Origin: an uncultured Bacteroidota bacterium
GTDB taxonomy: Bacteria > Bacteroidota > Bacteroidia > Chitinophagales > Saprospiraceae
Reading direction: 5' to 3'
DNA length: 39,145 nucleotides
Assembly: GCA_937952445.1 (NCBI GenBank)
Contig: CALGAA010000389.1
Coordinates: 1 to 39,145, forward strand
Part shown: piece after piece, positions 25,708-33,535 of the stretch
How the letters are laid out: every line of letters begins with the position of its first letter
Position numbering within the stretch: position 1 is the first letter of the stretch
The notes under the pieces: generated by a model
What the model was told of the DNA's origin: nothing
The model's database searches: none
Seen by the model: only the letters and a program-made list of their open reading frames with translations
Made by a program: the position numbers and the translations under genes

Positions 25708-26985
25708 TTACTTAATACAGTCGAAGCCCACATAAGGTTTGATGACCTCGGGCAAATCGATCTGTGTTTTGGTCTGATTCTTTTCCAATATCGCTGCCAT
25801 AATCCTGGGAAGTGCCAGAACACTACCGTTCAATGTATGCACCAATTCTGTCTTACCCTCGTCATTGCGGTACCGCATTTTCATCCGATTACTTTGGTAA
25901 GTTTCAAAATTGGATACAGAACTGACTTCGAGCCACCGTTTTTGTGCTACAGAATAAACTTCAAAATCATACGTCAGTGCTGAGGTAAATCCCAGATCGC
26001 CCCCACACAAACGCACTACGCGATAAGGTAGTTCCAGTTTTTCAAGCAATTTTTTCGTATGATTAACCATCCAGTCCAGCATTTCATACGAATTTTCCGG
26101 ATGCGAAATCACGACCATTTCTACTTTATCAAATTGGTGCAGCCGATTGAGACCTTTGACATCGGCTCCATAACTTCCAGCCTCTCGACGAAAGCATGGT
26201 GAATACGCCGTTAATTTAAAAGGAAGTTTCGCGGCTTCCAGAATCTCATTTCGAAACATATTCGTGAGCGGAACTTCGGAGGTAGGAATCAGATACAGAT
26301 CGTCCTTCTGCACGTAATACATCTGGCCGTCTTTGTCAGGCAACTGGCCCGTTCCTCTGGCTGAATCAGCATTGACTACGTATGGTGGAATGACCTCCAG
26401 GCAACCCGCGGAGACGGCTTCATTCAGAAAAAATTGAATCAATCCCCTCTGCAGGCGGGCGCCCTGACCTTTGTATACAGGAAATCCTGAACCTGTTATT
26501 TTGGCTCCAAGCGCCAGATCTACGATATCGTATTTCTCCATCAATTCCCAATGAGGCTTATACCAGTCTTCTGAATCAGTCCCAAAATGATCATGGAGTT
26601 CGACCACTTCATTGTCCGACTCATCCTGACCGGCTGGAACAGAATCATGGGGTAGATTGGGCATAGCCAACAAAGCATGCTCCAAATTTGACATCACCGC
26701 ATCCATCTCTTCCTGAAAAGCAGTAATATCAACCTTCCATTGTCGTACCAGTTCCTTCGCTTCGTTTGCTTCAGAAGTCATTCCCTGCTTATACAAATCG
26801 CCAATGGCCCGGGATTGCTCGTTCACCTTTTGAAGCAGTGCATCCGTTTTAGATTGGAGTTCCTTACGCTGGTCATCCAGTTCTATGACCTCCCGAATCA
26901 TTTGCTCAGCTGTTTCGATCCCCCTTTTTTCCAACGCTGTGATGGCTTTCGGGGTGTTTTCCCTTAAAATTCGTACCTCAACCAT
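25708..26985 (-). CDS. serS: Seryl-tRNA synthetase
   Basis: A 425-residue class II synthetase. The N-terminal ~110 residues form the tRNA-binding coiled-coil arm (heptad-like EQMIREVIELDDQRKELQSK). The catalytic core shows motif 2 in FRREAGSYGADVKGLNRLHQFDKVEMV and motif 3 in LNGSVLALPRIMAAILE near the C-terminus. Length is normal. A perfect -7 box lies 32 nt upstream of the ATG. Confidence 0.97.
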   Translation of the reverse strand: MVEVRILRENTPKAITALEKRGIETAEQMIREVIELDDQRKELQSKTDALLQKVNEQSRAIGDLYKQGMTSEANEAKELVRQWKVDITAFQEEMDAVMSNLEHALLAMPNLPHDSVPAGQDESDNEVVELHDHFGTDSEDWYKPHWELMEKYDIVDLALGAKITGSGFPVYKGQGARLQRGLIQFFLNEAVSAGCLEVIPPYVVNADSARGTGQLPDKDGQMYYVQKDDLYLIPTSEVPLTNMFRNEILEAAKLPFKLTAYSPCFRREAGSYGADVKGLNRLHQFDKVEMVVISHPENSYEMLDWMVNHTKKLLEKLELPYRVVRLCGGDLGFTSALTYDFEVYSVAQKRWLEVSSVSNFETYQSNRMKMRYRNDEGKTELVHTLNGSVLALPRIMAAILEKNQTKTQIDLPEVIKPYVGFDCIK

Positions 26986-27016
26986 AGATTTTCCGCTTCA
27001 ATTGAAATTTTTTTTG

Positions 27017-27024
27017 CAAAGATA
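27017..27024 (-). promoter_or_regulatory. -7 element for serS
   Basis: Minus strand reads TATCTTTG followed by C, a perfect TAnnTTTG box. Transcription would start near 27010, about 25 nt before the serS ATG. No clear -33 box. A TATTTTTG on the plus strand at 27049-27056 could serve rho divergently, but it also lacks a -33 box. Confidence 0.5.
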
Positions 27025-27245
27025 TGGCCCTCTTTAAAAAAAAGACTGTATTTTTGTGACAAGATTACAAAAAATAATCTTTGGGCTGAATTACTCCTAA
27101 TTAGACAACAAGCAGCAAAATAAGAACAGTTAGTTAAGCCGCTTCGTTTTCCATCAATATTCATTTTTTGGATCAATTTTTAATCGTAATCAAGTAATCT
27201 ACCTTACTTTATCTACCATTTACCCATCTAAAGAAGTACAATTTT

Positions 27246-29009
27246 ATGTATGACATTTTGCAATTGAATGATATGCTGGTTCCTGAGCTACGGGAATTAG
27301 CTGAAAAATTGGGGCTACAAAAGTACAAGCGCCTCAATAAACAAGATCTTATCTATAAAATTCTCGATGCGCAAGCCATCCAAACCGATGCAGTCGAAGC
27401 GCTCGATGAAGAAAAAAATTCATCAAAAGATTCCGGTCAATCTCGCTCTGGACACCAAAACAGACCGCAGGAATCCAGTCGTGGTCGACGTGAAAACCAC
27501 CATGCTGGAAACAGATCAAACAACAGATCGAACGAGCACACCAACCGACCGGACCGGAATAAAAATGAGAATGACCGGCCTGACCGGAATAAAAATGAGA
27601 ATGACCGGCCGGACCGTAAAGGGAGTGACCATCCCAAATCTGATCGCGGAAAGAATGATCAGAGCAAAAAATCCAACGAGCAAGACAAGAAATCCCAGGA
27701 ACAGGATAAAAAATCTAAGGAGCAGGATAAAAATCAAAGTGATCATCGATCGGAAGACAATAAACCAAATCAAAAAGATCACCACCGGAACAATAAAAAC
27801 CAATCTTCCAATAAGAATATAAACAAGGAACAGAATCAAAAAGAAAATAAACCTGCACAAAAAAAGGAAGATCGGTTTGATTTAGATCTTGATGGTGTAA
27901 TTGATGGCATGGGCGTTTTGGAAATGATGCCCGACGGATACGGTTTCCTTCGATCGGCGGACTTCAACTATATTTCTTCTCCGGATGACGTATATGTCTC
28001 GCCTTCACAAATTAAATTGTTTGGCTTACGTACAGGGGACACCATAGAAGGGAGCATCAGACCACCAAAAGATGGTGAAAAATATTTTGCTTTACTTAAG
28101 GTAACCAAAATTAACGGACTGGATCCGCGGTTGGTTCGTGAACGGGTGTCATTCGATTATCTGACCCCCTTATTCCCTACAGAAAAATTTAAATTAACCA
28201 CTTCGCCTACCGGACGGGACATTGGGAACCGCATGATCGACCTGTTTGCCCCGATCGGAAAAGGTCAGCGGGGACTGATCGTCGCACAACCCAAGTCCGG
28301 AAAAACATTTCTACTCAAAGACATCGCCAATGCAATCGCGACCAACCATCCCGAATGCTACATGATCGTTCTGCTCATCGATGAGCGCCCGGAAGAGGTG
28401 ACCGATATGAAACGGAGCGTCCACGCAGAGGTGATCGCATCAACTTTTGACGAACCTGCTGAAAACCACGTAAAGGTAGCCGGTATTGTGCTGGAAAAAG
28501 CCAAAAGATTGGTGGAGTCCGGACACGATGTAGTCATTCTTCTGGATTCAATCACACGTCTGGCCCGCGCATACAACACAGTTGCCCCGGCCAGCGGTAA
28601 AGTCCTCTCCGGAGGGGTGGAAGCTAACGCCCTGCACAAACCCAAGAAGTTCTTTGGTGCAGCCCGGAATATCGAAAACGGTGGATCGCTGACCATTTTA
28701 GCTACAGCCTTGATCGACACAGGTTCCAAAATGGATGGCGTAATCTTCGAAGAGTTTAAGGGAACAGGAAATATGGAACTCCAGCTCGACCGAAGCCTGG
28801 CCAACAAACGACTCTACCCTGCCATCGATCTGACCAAATCGGGTACCCGACGGGAAGAATTGCTGCTCGATAAAGAAACGCTCCAGCGTATGTTTATCCT
28901 CCGCAATTACCTCGCCGATATGAAACCCGACGAAGCTATGGAACACATCCGCAAATTCATGCTCAACACCAGCAACAACGATGAGTTTTTAGCTTCAATG
29001 AACGGATAG
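27246..29009 (+). CDS. rho: Transcription termination factor Rho with a long disordered insert
   Basis: A 587-residue hexameric RNA helicase. Residues 1-45 are the Rho_N helical module. Residues about 55-209 are a low-complexity, Asn/Lys/Asp/Arg-rich disordered insert. The RNA-binding OB domain follows (from FDLDLDGVIDGMGVLEMMPDGYGFLR), then the ATPase domain with Walker A QPKSGKT (348-354), LLIDERPEEVTDM and the Q/R-loop region. E. coli Rho is about 419 residues, so the insert accounts for the excess. Bacteroidota Rho proteins often carry such inserts, and that of Bacteroides thetaiotaomicron has been reported to drive phase separation. A leader of about 180 nt is possible if the weak upstream box is used. 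Confidence 0.97.
   Translation: MYDILQLNDMLVPELRELAEKLGLQKYKRLNKQDLIYKILDAQAIQTDAVEALDEEKNSSKDSGQSRSGHQNRPQESSRGRRENHHAGNRSNNRSNEHTNRPDRNKNENDRPDRNKNENDRPDRKGSDHPKSDRGKNDQSKKSNEQDKKSQEQDKKSKEQDKNQSDHRSEDNKPNQKDHHRNNKNQSSNKNINKEQNQKENKPAQKKEDRFDLDLDGVIDGMGVLEMMPDGYGFLRSADFNYISSPDDVYVSPSQIKLFGLRTGDTIEGSIRPPKDGEKYFALLKVTKINGLDPRLVRERVSFDYLTPLFPTEKFKLTTSPTGRDIGNRMIDLFAPIGKGQRGLIVAQPKSGKTFLLKDIANAIATNHPECYMIVLLIDERPEEVTDMKRSVHAEVIASTFDEPAENHVKVAGIVLEKAKRLVESGHDVVILLDSITRLARAYNTVAPASGKVLSGGVEANALHKPKKFFGAARNIENGGSLTILATALIDTGSKMDGVIFEEFKGTGNMELQLDRSLANKRLYPAIDLTKSGTRREELLLDKETLQRMFILRNYLADMKPDEAMEHIRKFMLNTSNNDEFLASMNG
27551..27610 (+). repeat. 30-bp tandem duplication inside rho
   Basis: Two adjacent 30-bp units (27551-27580 and 27581-27610) differ at a single base. 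They encode the decapeptide RPDRNKNEND twice (residues 101-110 and 111-120) within the disordered insert, and a third partial unit (RPDR) follows. The array is in frame and could expand or contract without a frameshift. Confidence 0.85.
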
Positions 29010-29021
29010 TCAATCAAATAT

Positions 29022-29052
29022 TTTGTAACTAAACAAGAAAGTTCTACATTTG
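29022..29052 (+). promoter_or_regulatory. Consensus promoter for rpmH-rnpA
   Basis: TTTG (29022-29025), a 19-nt spacer and TACATTTG (29045-29052) match the Bacteroidota consensus exactly. The expected start near 29058 coincides with a hairpin, CCCTTT/AAAGGG (29057-29071), that would form the 5' end of the rpmH mRNA. A second -7-like box TAGTTTTG lies at 29081-29088 without a well-spaced -33. Confidence 0.7.
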
Positions 29053-29111
29053 TGCTCCCTTTTGAAAAGGGGGCATTCTGTAGTTTTGCATAAATTATAA
29101 TAGACTGAATC

Positions 29112-29273
29112 ATGAAAAGGACATTTCAGCCATCTCGGAAAAAACGCGCTAACAAGCATGGGTTTCGGGCGAGAATGAGTACCAAGAACGGACGAAAAGT
29201 GATCAATAGAAGACGACGAAAAGGAAGGGTAAAACTGTCAGTTTCCAGCGAATTTAGGCTTAAGGCATCCTAA
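29112..29273 (+). CDS. rpmH: 50S ribosomal protein L34
   Basis: A 53-residue, highly basic protein opening MKRTFQPSRKKRANKHGFRARM, the universal L34 signature, followed by STKNGRKVINRRRRKGR. It ends with a short extra tail (LSVSSEFRLKAS) as in other Bacteroidota. The gene is just ahead of rnpA, the conserved order, and is preceded by a consensus promoter about 60 nt upstream. Confidence 0.97.
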   Translation: MKRTFQPSRKKRANKHGFRARMSTKNGRKVINRRRRKGRVKLSVSSEFRLKAS

Positions 29274-29277
29274 ATAA

Positions 29278-29344
29278 GGGCTTAATGAGGGTTTTGATCG
29301 AAAAGCCCCTGCCCTACTCAATTCCCAGAGGAAAAATTTTCCTC
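29278..29344 (+). other. Two hairpins between rpmH and rnpA
   Basis: GGGCTT/AAGCCC arms (29278-29283 and 29303-29308) and the near-perfect palindrome GAGGAAAA-A-TTTTCCTC (29328-29344) lie in the 99-nt gap. They may adjust the very different protein yields of L34 and RNase P protein, by partial termination or mRNA processing (inference). No T-tract terminator is evident. Confidence 0.45.
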
Positions 29345-29372
29345 GCCCCTCTTCCATACGTTGCAATGAACA

Positions 29373-29759
29373 ATGAACTTCCGTTTTCAATCACACAAAA
29401 GACTTAAAGATCCCCAATCGATCAGTTATGTTTTTGAAAACGGAAAAAAATTTCACCACTATCCTCTGCTCTTCCTCACCGCGGGTTTACCTCCGGGGAT
29501 TGGGCACCCACATCGTGAACATACACCGATCAAAATCGCCTTTAGTGTACCGAAAAAACGCGTTCGGAAAGCTGTTCAGCGGAACAGAATCAAACGAATG
29601 ATGCGGGAGGCATATCGGCTCCAACAACACAACCATAAGTTTGCCCAGGGTCCGGATATTACTCCACCCTTAGGCGTGATCGCCATTTTCATCGGGAACG
29701 AAATGCCGGAATACCCACAGATTTACAAAGCAATGCAACGGTTCCTCCACCGTCTGTGA
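29373..29759 (+). CDS. rnpA: Ribonuclease P protein component
   Basis: A 128-residue basic protein that binds the RNase P RNA for tRNA 5'-end maturation. Family features are RFQSHKRLKDPQSISYVFENGKKFH at the N-terminus, KIAFSVPKKRVRKAVQRNRIKRMMREAYR with the RNR motif (about 56-84), and a C-terminal helix. The ATG at 29373 fits the family start. It follows rpmH in the conserved order. The usual small gene yidD is not seen downstream. Confidence 0.94.
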   Translation: MNFRFQSHKRLKDPQSISYVFENGKKFHHYPLLFLTAGLPPGIGHPHREHTPIKIAFSVPKKRVRKAVQRNRIKRMMREAYRLQQHNHKFAQGPDITPPLGVIAIFIGNEMPEYPQIYKAMQRFLHRL

Positions 29760-29931
29760 TCAATATTTCCTATTCCTGGCATAATGATTATATTGTGCCT
29801 AAATTCAGCCATATGGGAAAACCAGACAATACCAAATACATGCTTTTTCCTTGTCGGACAATCGACCAACGTGAATTTTTTTCCTCCCTTCCATTACGTG
29901 GCATGGAGGAATACAGCCACCTATTTTCCGA

Positions 29932-30561
29932 ATGCCAAAATCCATAACCGTGCGACTCAAGAGGCCTGTTCCAGATCAAATATCATTGTATGGCCCTGTC
30001 AACCAATCAACAAGATTATTGACCATTGTGCTGTGGGCATTCGTCGGTATCCTGATCTTGCCCATGACTTCATTTACGCAGGTTTATCTGCAGATGGAAA
30101 AATTGGGATCCCCCAAAACCCACAAATTTCCGGTCGGTCAGGAAATTAGTTTCAGGTTGGAAGGAAGGGATTATTTTGTCACCGAAGAGATAACCGGGTT
30201 CAGGCCTGATGAGCAGTTGATTATTACTGAATCAGAATTGTTTTTTGCCAATCAGATCGCAGAACTAAAACCCGCTGATTATTACCACCGCAAAGGTCGT
30301 TTTTTCATCTATCCCCTTTATGCACTTGGAGGATCGGCAACCGCAGCTGGTATCGTCGGTACGATCTACGAACTTAAATTACGACCGGGACTTCTGTTGC
30401 CCGGTCCTGTCATTTTTGGACTTGCCTGGCTGCTCCACCGTTGGATAGACCGTCCATATACCACACCCAAATACCGATTTCGCGTAGTCGATCTCCGCAT
30501 GACCGTGCCAACTGAAGAAAACGAAGATGATCCGCTCCCACGCGAGTGGAATAAACCGTGA
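29932..30561 (+). CDS. Hypothetical membrane/secreted protein
   Basis: A 209-residue protein I do not recognise. A hydrophobic segment at about 28-48 (LLTIVLWAFVGILILPM) could be a late signal peptide or anchor. A beta-rich region with FPVGQEISFRLEGRDYFVTEEITGFRPDEQLIIT follows. Then come hydrophobic stretches at about 123-145 and 151-165, and a C-terminal strand (TPKYRFRVVDLRMTV) with an acidic tail. The 28-residue n-region is long, so the start could be further in. It lies 172 nt downstream of rnpA and ends ahead of a structured element convergent with aroQ. Codon use looks like its neighbours, so the frame is probably real. Confidence 0.7.
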   Translation: MPKSITVRLKRPVPDQISLYGPVNQSTRLLTIVLWAFVGILILPMTSFTQVYLQMEKLGSPKTHKFPVGQEISFRLEGRDYFVTEEITGFRPDEQLIITESELFFANQIAELKPADYYHRKGRFFIYPLYALGGSATAAGIVGTIYELKLRPGLLLPGPVIFGLAWLLHRWIDRPYTTPKYRFRVVDLRMTVPTEENEDDPLPREWNKP

Positions 30562-30619
30562 CTGAGCGAACTGCTGAAGTCACTACCACCTCATTCTCTT
30601 AAGCCAGCGAATGTCCCTG

Positions 30620-30725
30620 CCAAACGGCCGAAGGCCCCAAACGTCCGGGTCGCAAGTGCGAGCAGGACCCAAACGCGAATAAAGCGTAGCGGAATTCGCC
30701 CAAACGAATAGGCCGCGCTCGGGGC
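30620..30725. repeat. Structured element with four CCAAACG repeats and interleaved hairpins
   Basis: CCAAACG occurs at 30620, 30637, 30669 and 30700. Between copies lie inverted repeats: GGCC-GAA-GGCC (30626-30636); GTCC/GGAC (30643-30646, 30665-30668) enclosing TCGC-AAGT-GCGA (30650-30661); and GCGAAT/ATTCGC (30675-30680, 30694-30699). The last competes with ATTCG/CGAAT (30694-30698, 30705-30709). The element is more G/C-rich than its surroundings and lies between convergent genes (unknown protein and aroQ), so it is not a leader. Function unknown. Confidence 0.6.
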
Positions 30726-30800
30726 GGACGATTCCTGGAGCCTGGCGGACTGCATATATCTGAAGATTTGGAATTTGTGGGTCACATGTAGGAACTTTGG

Positions 30801-31232
30801 TTACCGGTTAAGTACATACCGGATCCCGTATTCGTAACCTTCCAGGCCCAATCCCACGATCACCCCATCGCACACCTCGCTAAAATAGGAATGATGCCGG
30901 AAAGACTCACGCTTGTGTACGTTGCTAATGTGAACTTCTACCTTGGGGATCCGTAGATTCGCCAGTGCATCCCGAATCGCAACCGAGGTATGGGTATACG
31001 CCCCTCCATTGATCACCAAACCATCTGCCTGGGGACTGTTATCCTGAATGAAATCGATAATCGATCCTTCAGAATTGGACTGAAAATAAACCAGATTAGC
31101 TTCGTCACCAAACAAAGTGGTGAGACCCCGGAGGTAATCCTCAAACGAGACCATGCCATAAATTTCCGGTTCCCGGGTACCCAGAAGATTGAGATTGGGC
31201 CCGTTGATGATTAAAATCGTTTTTTTACCCAT
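30801..31232 (-). CDS. aroQ: 3-Dehydroquinate dehydratase, type II
   Basis: A 143-residue shikimate-pathway enzyme converting 3-dehydroquinate to 3-dehydroshikimate. Visible are NGPNLNLLGTREPEIYG, with Arg20 and the catalytic Tyr25 in the mobile loop, GAYTHTS with His81, and VEVHISN with the catalytic His101. Length is normal for the dodecameric type II enzyme. The ATG is 2 nt after the recQ stop codon, so translation is probably coupled to recQ. Confidence 0.96.
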   Translation of the reverse strand: MGKKTILIINGPNLNLLGTREPEIYGMVSFEDYLRGLTTLFGDEANLVYFQSNSEGSIIDFIQDNSPQADGLVINGGAYTHTSVAIRDALANLRIPKVEVHISNVHKRESFRHHSYFSEVCDGVIVGLGLEGYEYGIRYVLNR

Positions 31233-31234
31233 GC

Positions 31235-33451
31235 TTAATTTGCAACTTCGGATAAGAATTTCAACCGAACCAACTGGATTTCCCTCAACGTAATATCTTC
31301 TTCGGCGAGTTCCGTGTAGGCTTCTTCGATTGAATCGGATTCTGAATCCATGTAATAATTGAAAATATCTTCGATGACGTATTCGTCCACATTGGAGTCC
31401 AGGTAATAATCGATGTTCAATTTCGTCCCTGAATAAACGATCATTTCCAGCTCCTCGATCAATTCATCCATCGTCAGTCGATTGTTGTTCGCAATATCCT
31501 CCAAATCCATTTGTTTATCGATGCCCTGAATGATGGACACCTTGGCTTTGGATTTATTGGCGACCGTTTTGATCACCAATTCATGCGGTCGTTCGATGTC
31601 ATATTCCTCCACGTAATTTCGAATCAGCTCGAGAAATGGCTCCCCGAACCGCCGGGCTTTCCCCATGCTCACCCCCGATACATTGGCCATGTCTTCTAAC
31701 GTTAACGGATATAAGGTGGCCATGTCTTCGAGAGAATTGTCCATGAAAATGACATACTTGGGCACATCCAACCGGCGGGCTTCATCTTCCCTCAGTGCCT
31801 TCAACTGGTCGAGGAGTATCATATCCAATGCTCCCGGGCCCTGACCCACGATATGTTCCATTTCTTCTTCTTCCATGGACTCAAAACTGCGGTTAATTCC
31901 TAGTTTAATCGTTTGCGGATTTTTGATAAAATCCCGGCCCTTATCGGTGAGTTTCAGAACTCCGTATGTTTCAATGTCCTTGCGCAGATACCCTTTGAGA
32001 ATGGCTTGTCGGAATATCGTATTCCAAAAGTCCACTCCTTTTTCTTTTCCTGACCCAAACCAACGATGTTCGTCCAAAAGAAAACTTTTCAGGGTTTCGT
32101 TTTCTTCTCCCATCAGGAAGGTGACCAACATTTTGGAGGTATAGTTTTGCTTGAGGGAGCGAATCACGTCCAGCCCACGCTGCATTTCTTTGGTCACATC
32201 GACCTTTTCTACAGGATGCCGGCAGTTATCACACATATTGTTGCACTTATCCACATGATAGGATTCCCCGAAATAGTTGAGCAAAAATGCCCGACGACAT
32301 TCAGAAGTTTCCGCAAAATCCATCACCTCCTCCAGGAACACCATTCCCATTTCCCTTTCTGCTACAGGTTTGTCCCGCAGAAACTTTTCAAGCTTGCGAA
32401 TATCTTTGGGCTCATAAAAGGCAATGCAGCGGCCTTCCAGACCGTCCCGGCCAGCCCGGCCGGTCTCCTGGTAATAGTTCTCGATGCTCTTGGGCATATC
32501 ATAGTGGATCACAAACCGGACATCCGGCTTGTCAATTCCCATCCCAAACGCAATCGTAGCGCATATCACCTTAATTTCCTCTTTTAGAAAAGCATCCTGG
32601 GTCTGGGCCCGGGTATTGGCATCCAGCCCTGCGTGATACGGTGCAGCGCTAATCCCATTCATATTGAGTGTATCCGCGATGTTTTGCGTCGTTTTACGAT
32701 TTTGAACGTAAATGATGCCGGAGGGATGACCCATTTCGTTGATGATCTGGATGATTTCCTTCATCGTTTGCTGCTTCCCCAACTTGGGACGGATATCATA
32801 GTACAAATTTACCCGGTTAAAGGACGAGATAAATTTGTTGTAATCCGTCAGATTGAGGTTGCGCACGATATCGCTCTGAACTTTTGGAGTAGCTGTTGCG
32901 GTCAATGCCACGATCGGAATATCATCCCCAATCGTGTCCACCATATGCTTGATTTTTCGATACTCCGGTCTGAAATCGTGTCCCCACTCAGATATACAAT
33001 GCGCTTCATCCACCGCCACGAGCGACACATCGATTTTTTGGAAAAAATTCAGGTACTCTTCCTTGGTCAATGTTTCCGGCGCAACGTAGAGCAGTTTCGT
33101 TTTGCCATCGGTGATATCTTCCAGTACCCGGCGGATCTGGGATTTGTTCAACGACGAATTGAGAAAATGCGCGATGTTGTCATCAGAACTGTACCCCCTC
33201 AAAAGGTCAACCTGATTTTTCATCAGAGCTATCAACGGAGAAATAATGATTGCGGTACCATCCAAAATCAATGCCGGCAACTGATAGCACAACGATTTTC
33301 CTCCTCCTGTTGGCATGATCACGAAGGTATCTTTACCTTGCACGATACTTTGGATGATCTCTTCCTGTTGACCTTTAAATTGATCGAACCCAAAGTACTC
33401 TTTCAGCCCAGAATGCAATACTTTTTCGTTAGTAGCTGTTAATGAATCCAT
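31235..33451 (-). CDS. recQ: ATP-dependent DNA helicase RecQ
   Basis: A 738-residue 3'-5' DNA helicase for recombination repair. Walker A is MPTGGGKS (46-53), the DEAH box 148-151, and motif VI QETGRAGRDG (328-337). The zinc cysteines 385, 403, 407 and 410 and a winged-helix RQC domain follow, then an HRDC domain (about 535-615) and a C-terminal helical extension of about 120 residues. E. coli RecQ is about 610 residues; the longer C-terminus resembles the helix-turn-helix tail found in other RecQ proteins of the phylum. It leads the recQ-aroQ operon and is divergent from the kdsD-like gene. Confidence 0.96.
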   Translation of the reverse strand: MDSLTATNEKVLHSGLKEYFGFDQFKGQQEEIIQSIVQGKDTFVIMPTGGGKSLCYQLPALILDGTAIIISPLIALMKNQVDLLRGYSSDDNIAHFLNSSLNKSQIRRVLEDITDGKTKLLYVAPETLTKEEYLNFFQKIDVSLVAVDEAHCISEWGHDFRPEYRKIKHMVDTIGDDIPIVALTATATPKVQSDIVRNLNLTDYNKFISSFNRVNLYYDIRPKLGKQQTMKEIIQIINEMGHPSGIIYVQNRKTTQNIADTLNMNGISAAPYHAGLDANTRAQTQDAFLKEEIKVICATIAFGMGIDKPDVRFVIHYDMPKSIENYYQETGRAGRDGLEGRCIAFYEPKDIRKLEKFLRDKPVAEREMGMVFLEEVMDFAETSECRRAFLLNYFGESYHVDKCNNMCDNCRHPVEKVDVTKEMQRGLDVIRSLKQNYTSKMLVTFLMGEENETLKSFLLDEHRWFGSGKEKGVDFWNTIFRQAILKGYLRKDIETYGVLKLTDKGRDFIKNPQTIKLGINRSFESMEEEEMEHIVGQGPGALDMILLDQLKALREDEARRLDVPKYVIFMDNSLEDMATLYPLTLEDMANVSGVSMGKARRFGEPFLELIRNYVEEYDIERPHELVIKTVANKSKAKVSIIQGIDKQMDLEDIANNNRLTMDELIEELEMIVYSGTKLNIDYYLDSNVDEYVIEDIFNYYMDSESDSIEEAYTELAEEDITLREIQLVRLKFLSEVAN

Positions 33452-33535
33452 TTTCCTAAAATTCCATATATGCTAAAATACCGTTTTTACTTACTCAAAT
33501 TACCAAATAATCCGTATAATTAAAAATTGATTAAC

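Noticed and set aside
27551..27625. Possible CRISPR-like short repeat
   Set aside because: The units are directly adjacent with no spacers and are in frame inside rho.
29784..30149. A 121-codon plus-strand frame downstream of rnpA
   Set aside because: Overlaps the better-supported 209-residue frame in another phase; composition is not protein-like. I looked for yidD here and did not find it.
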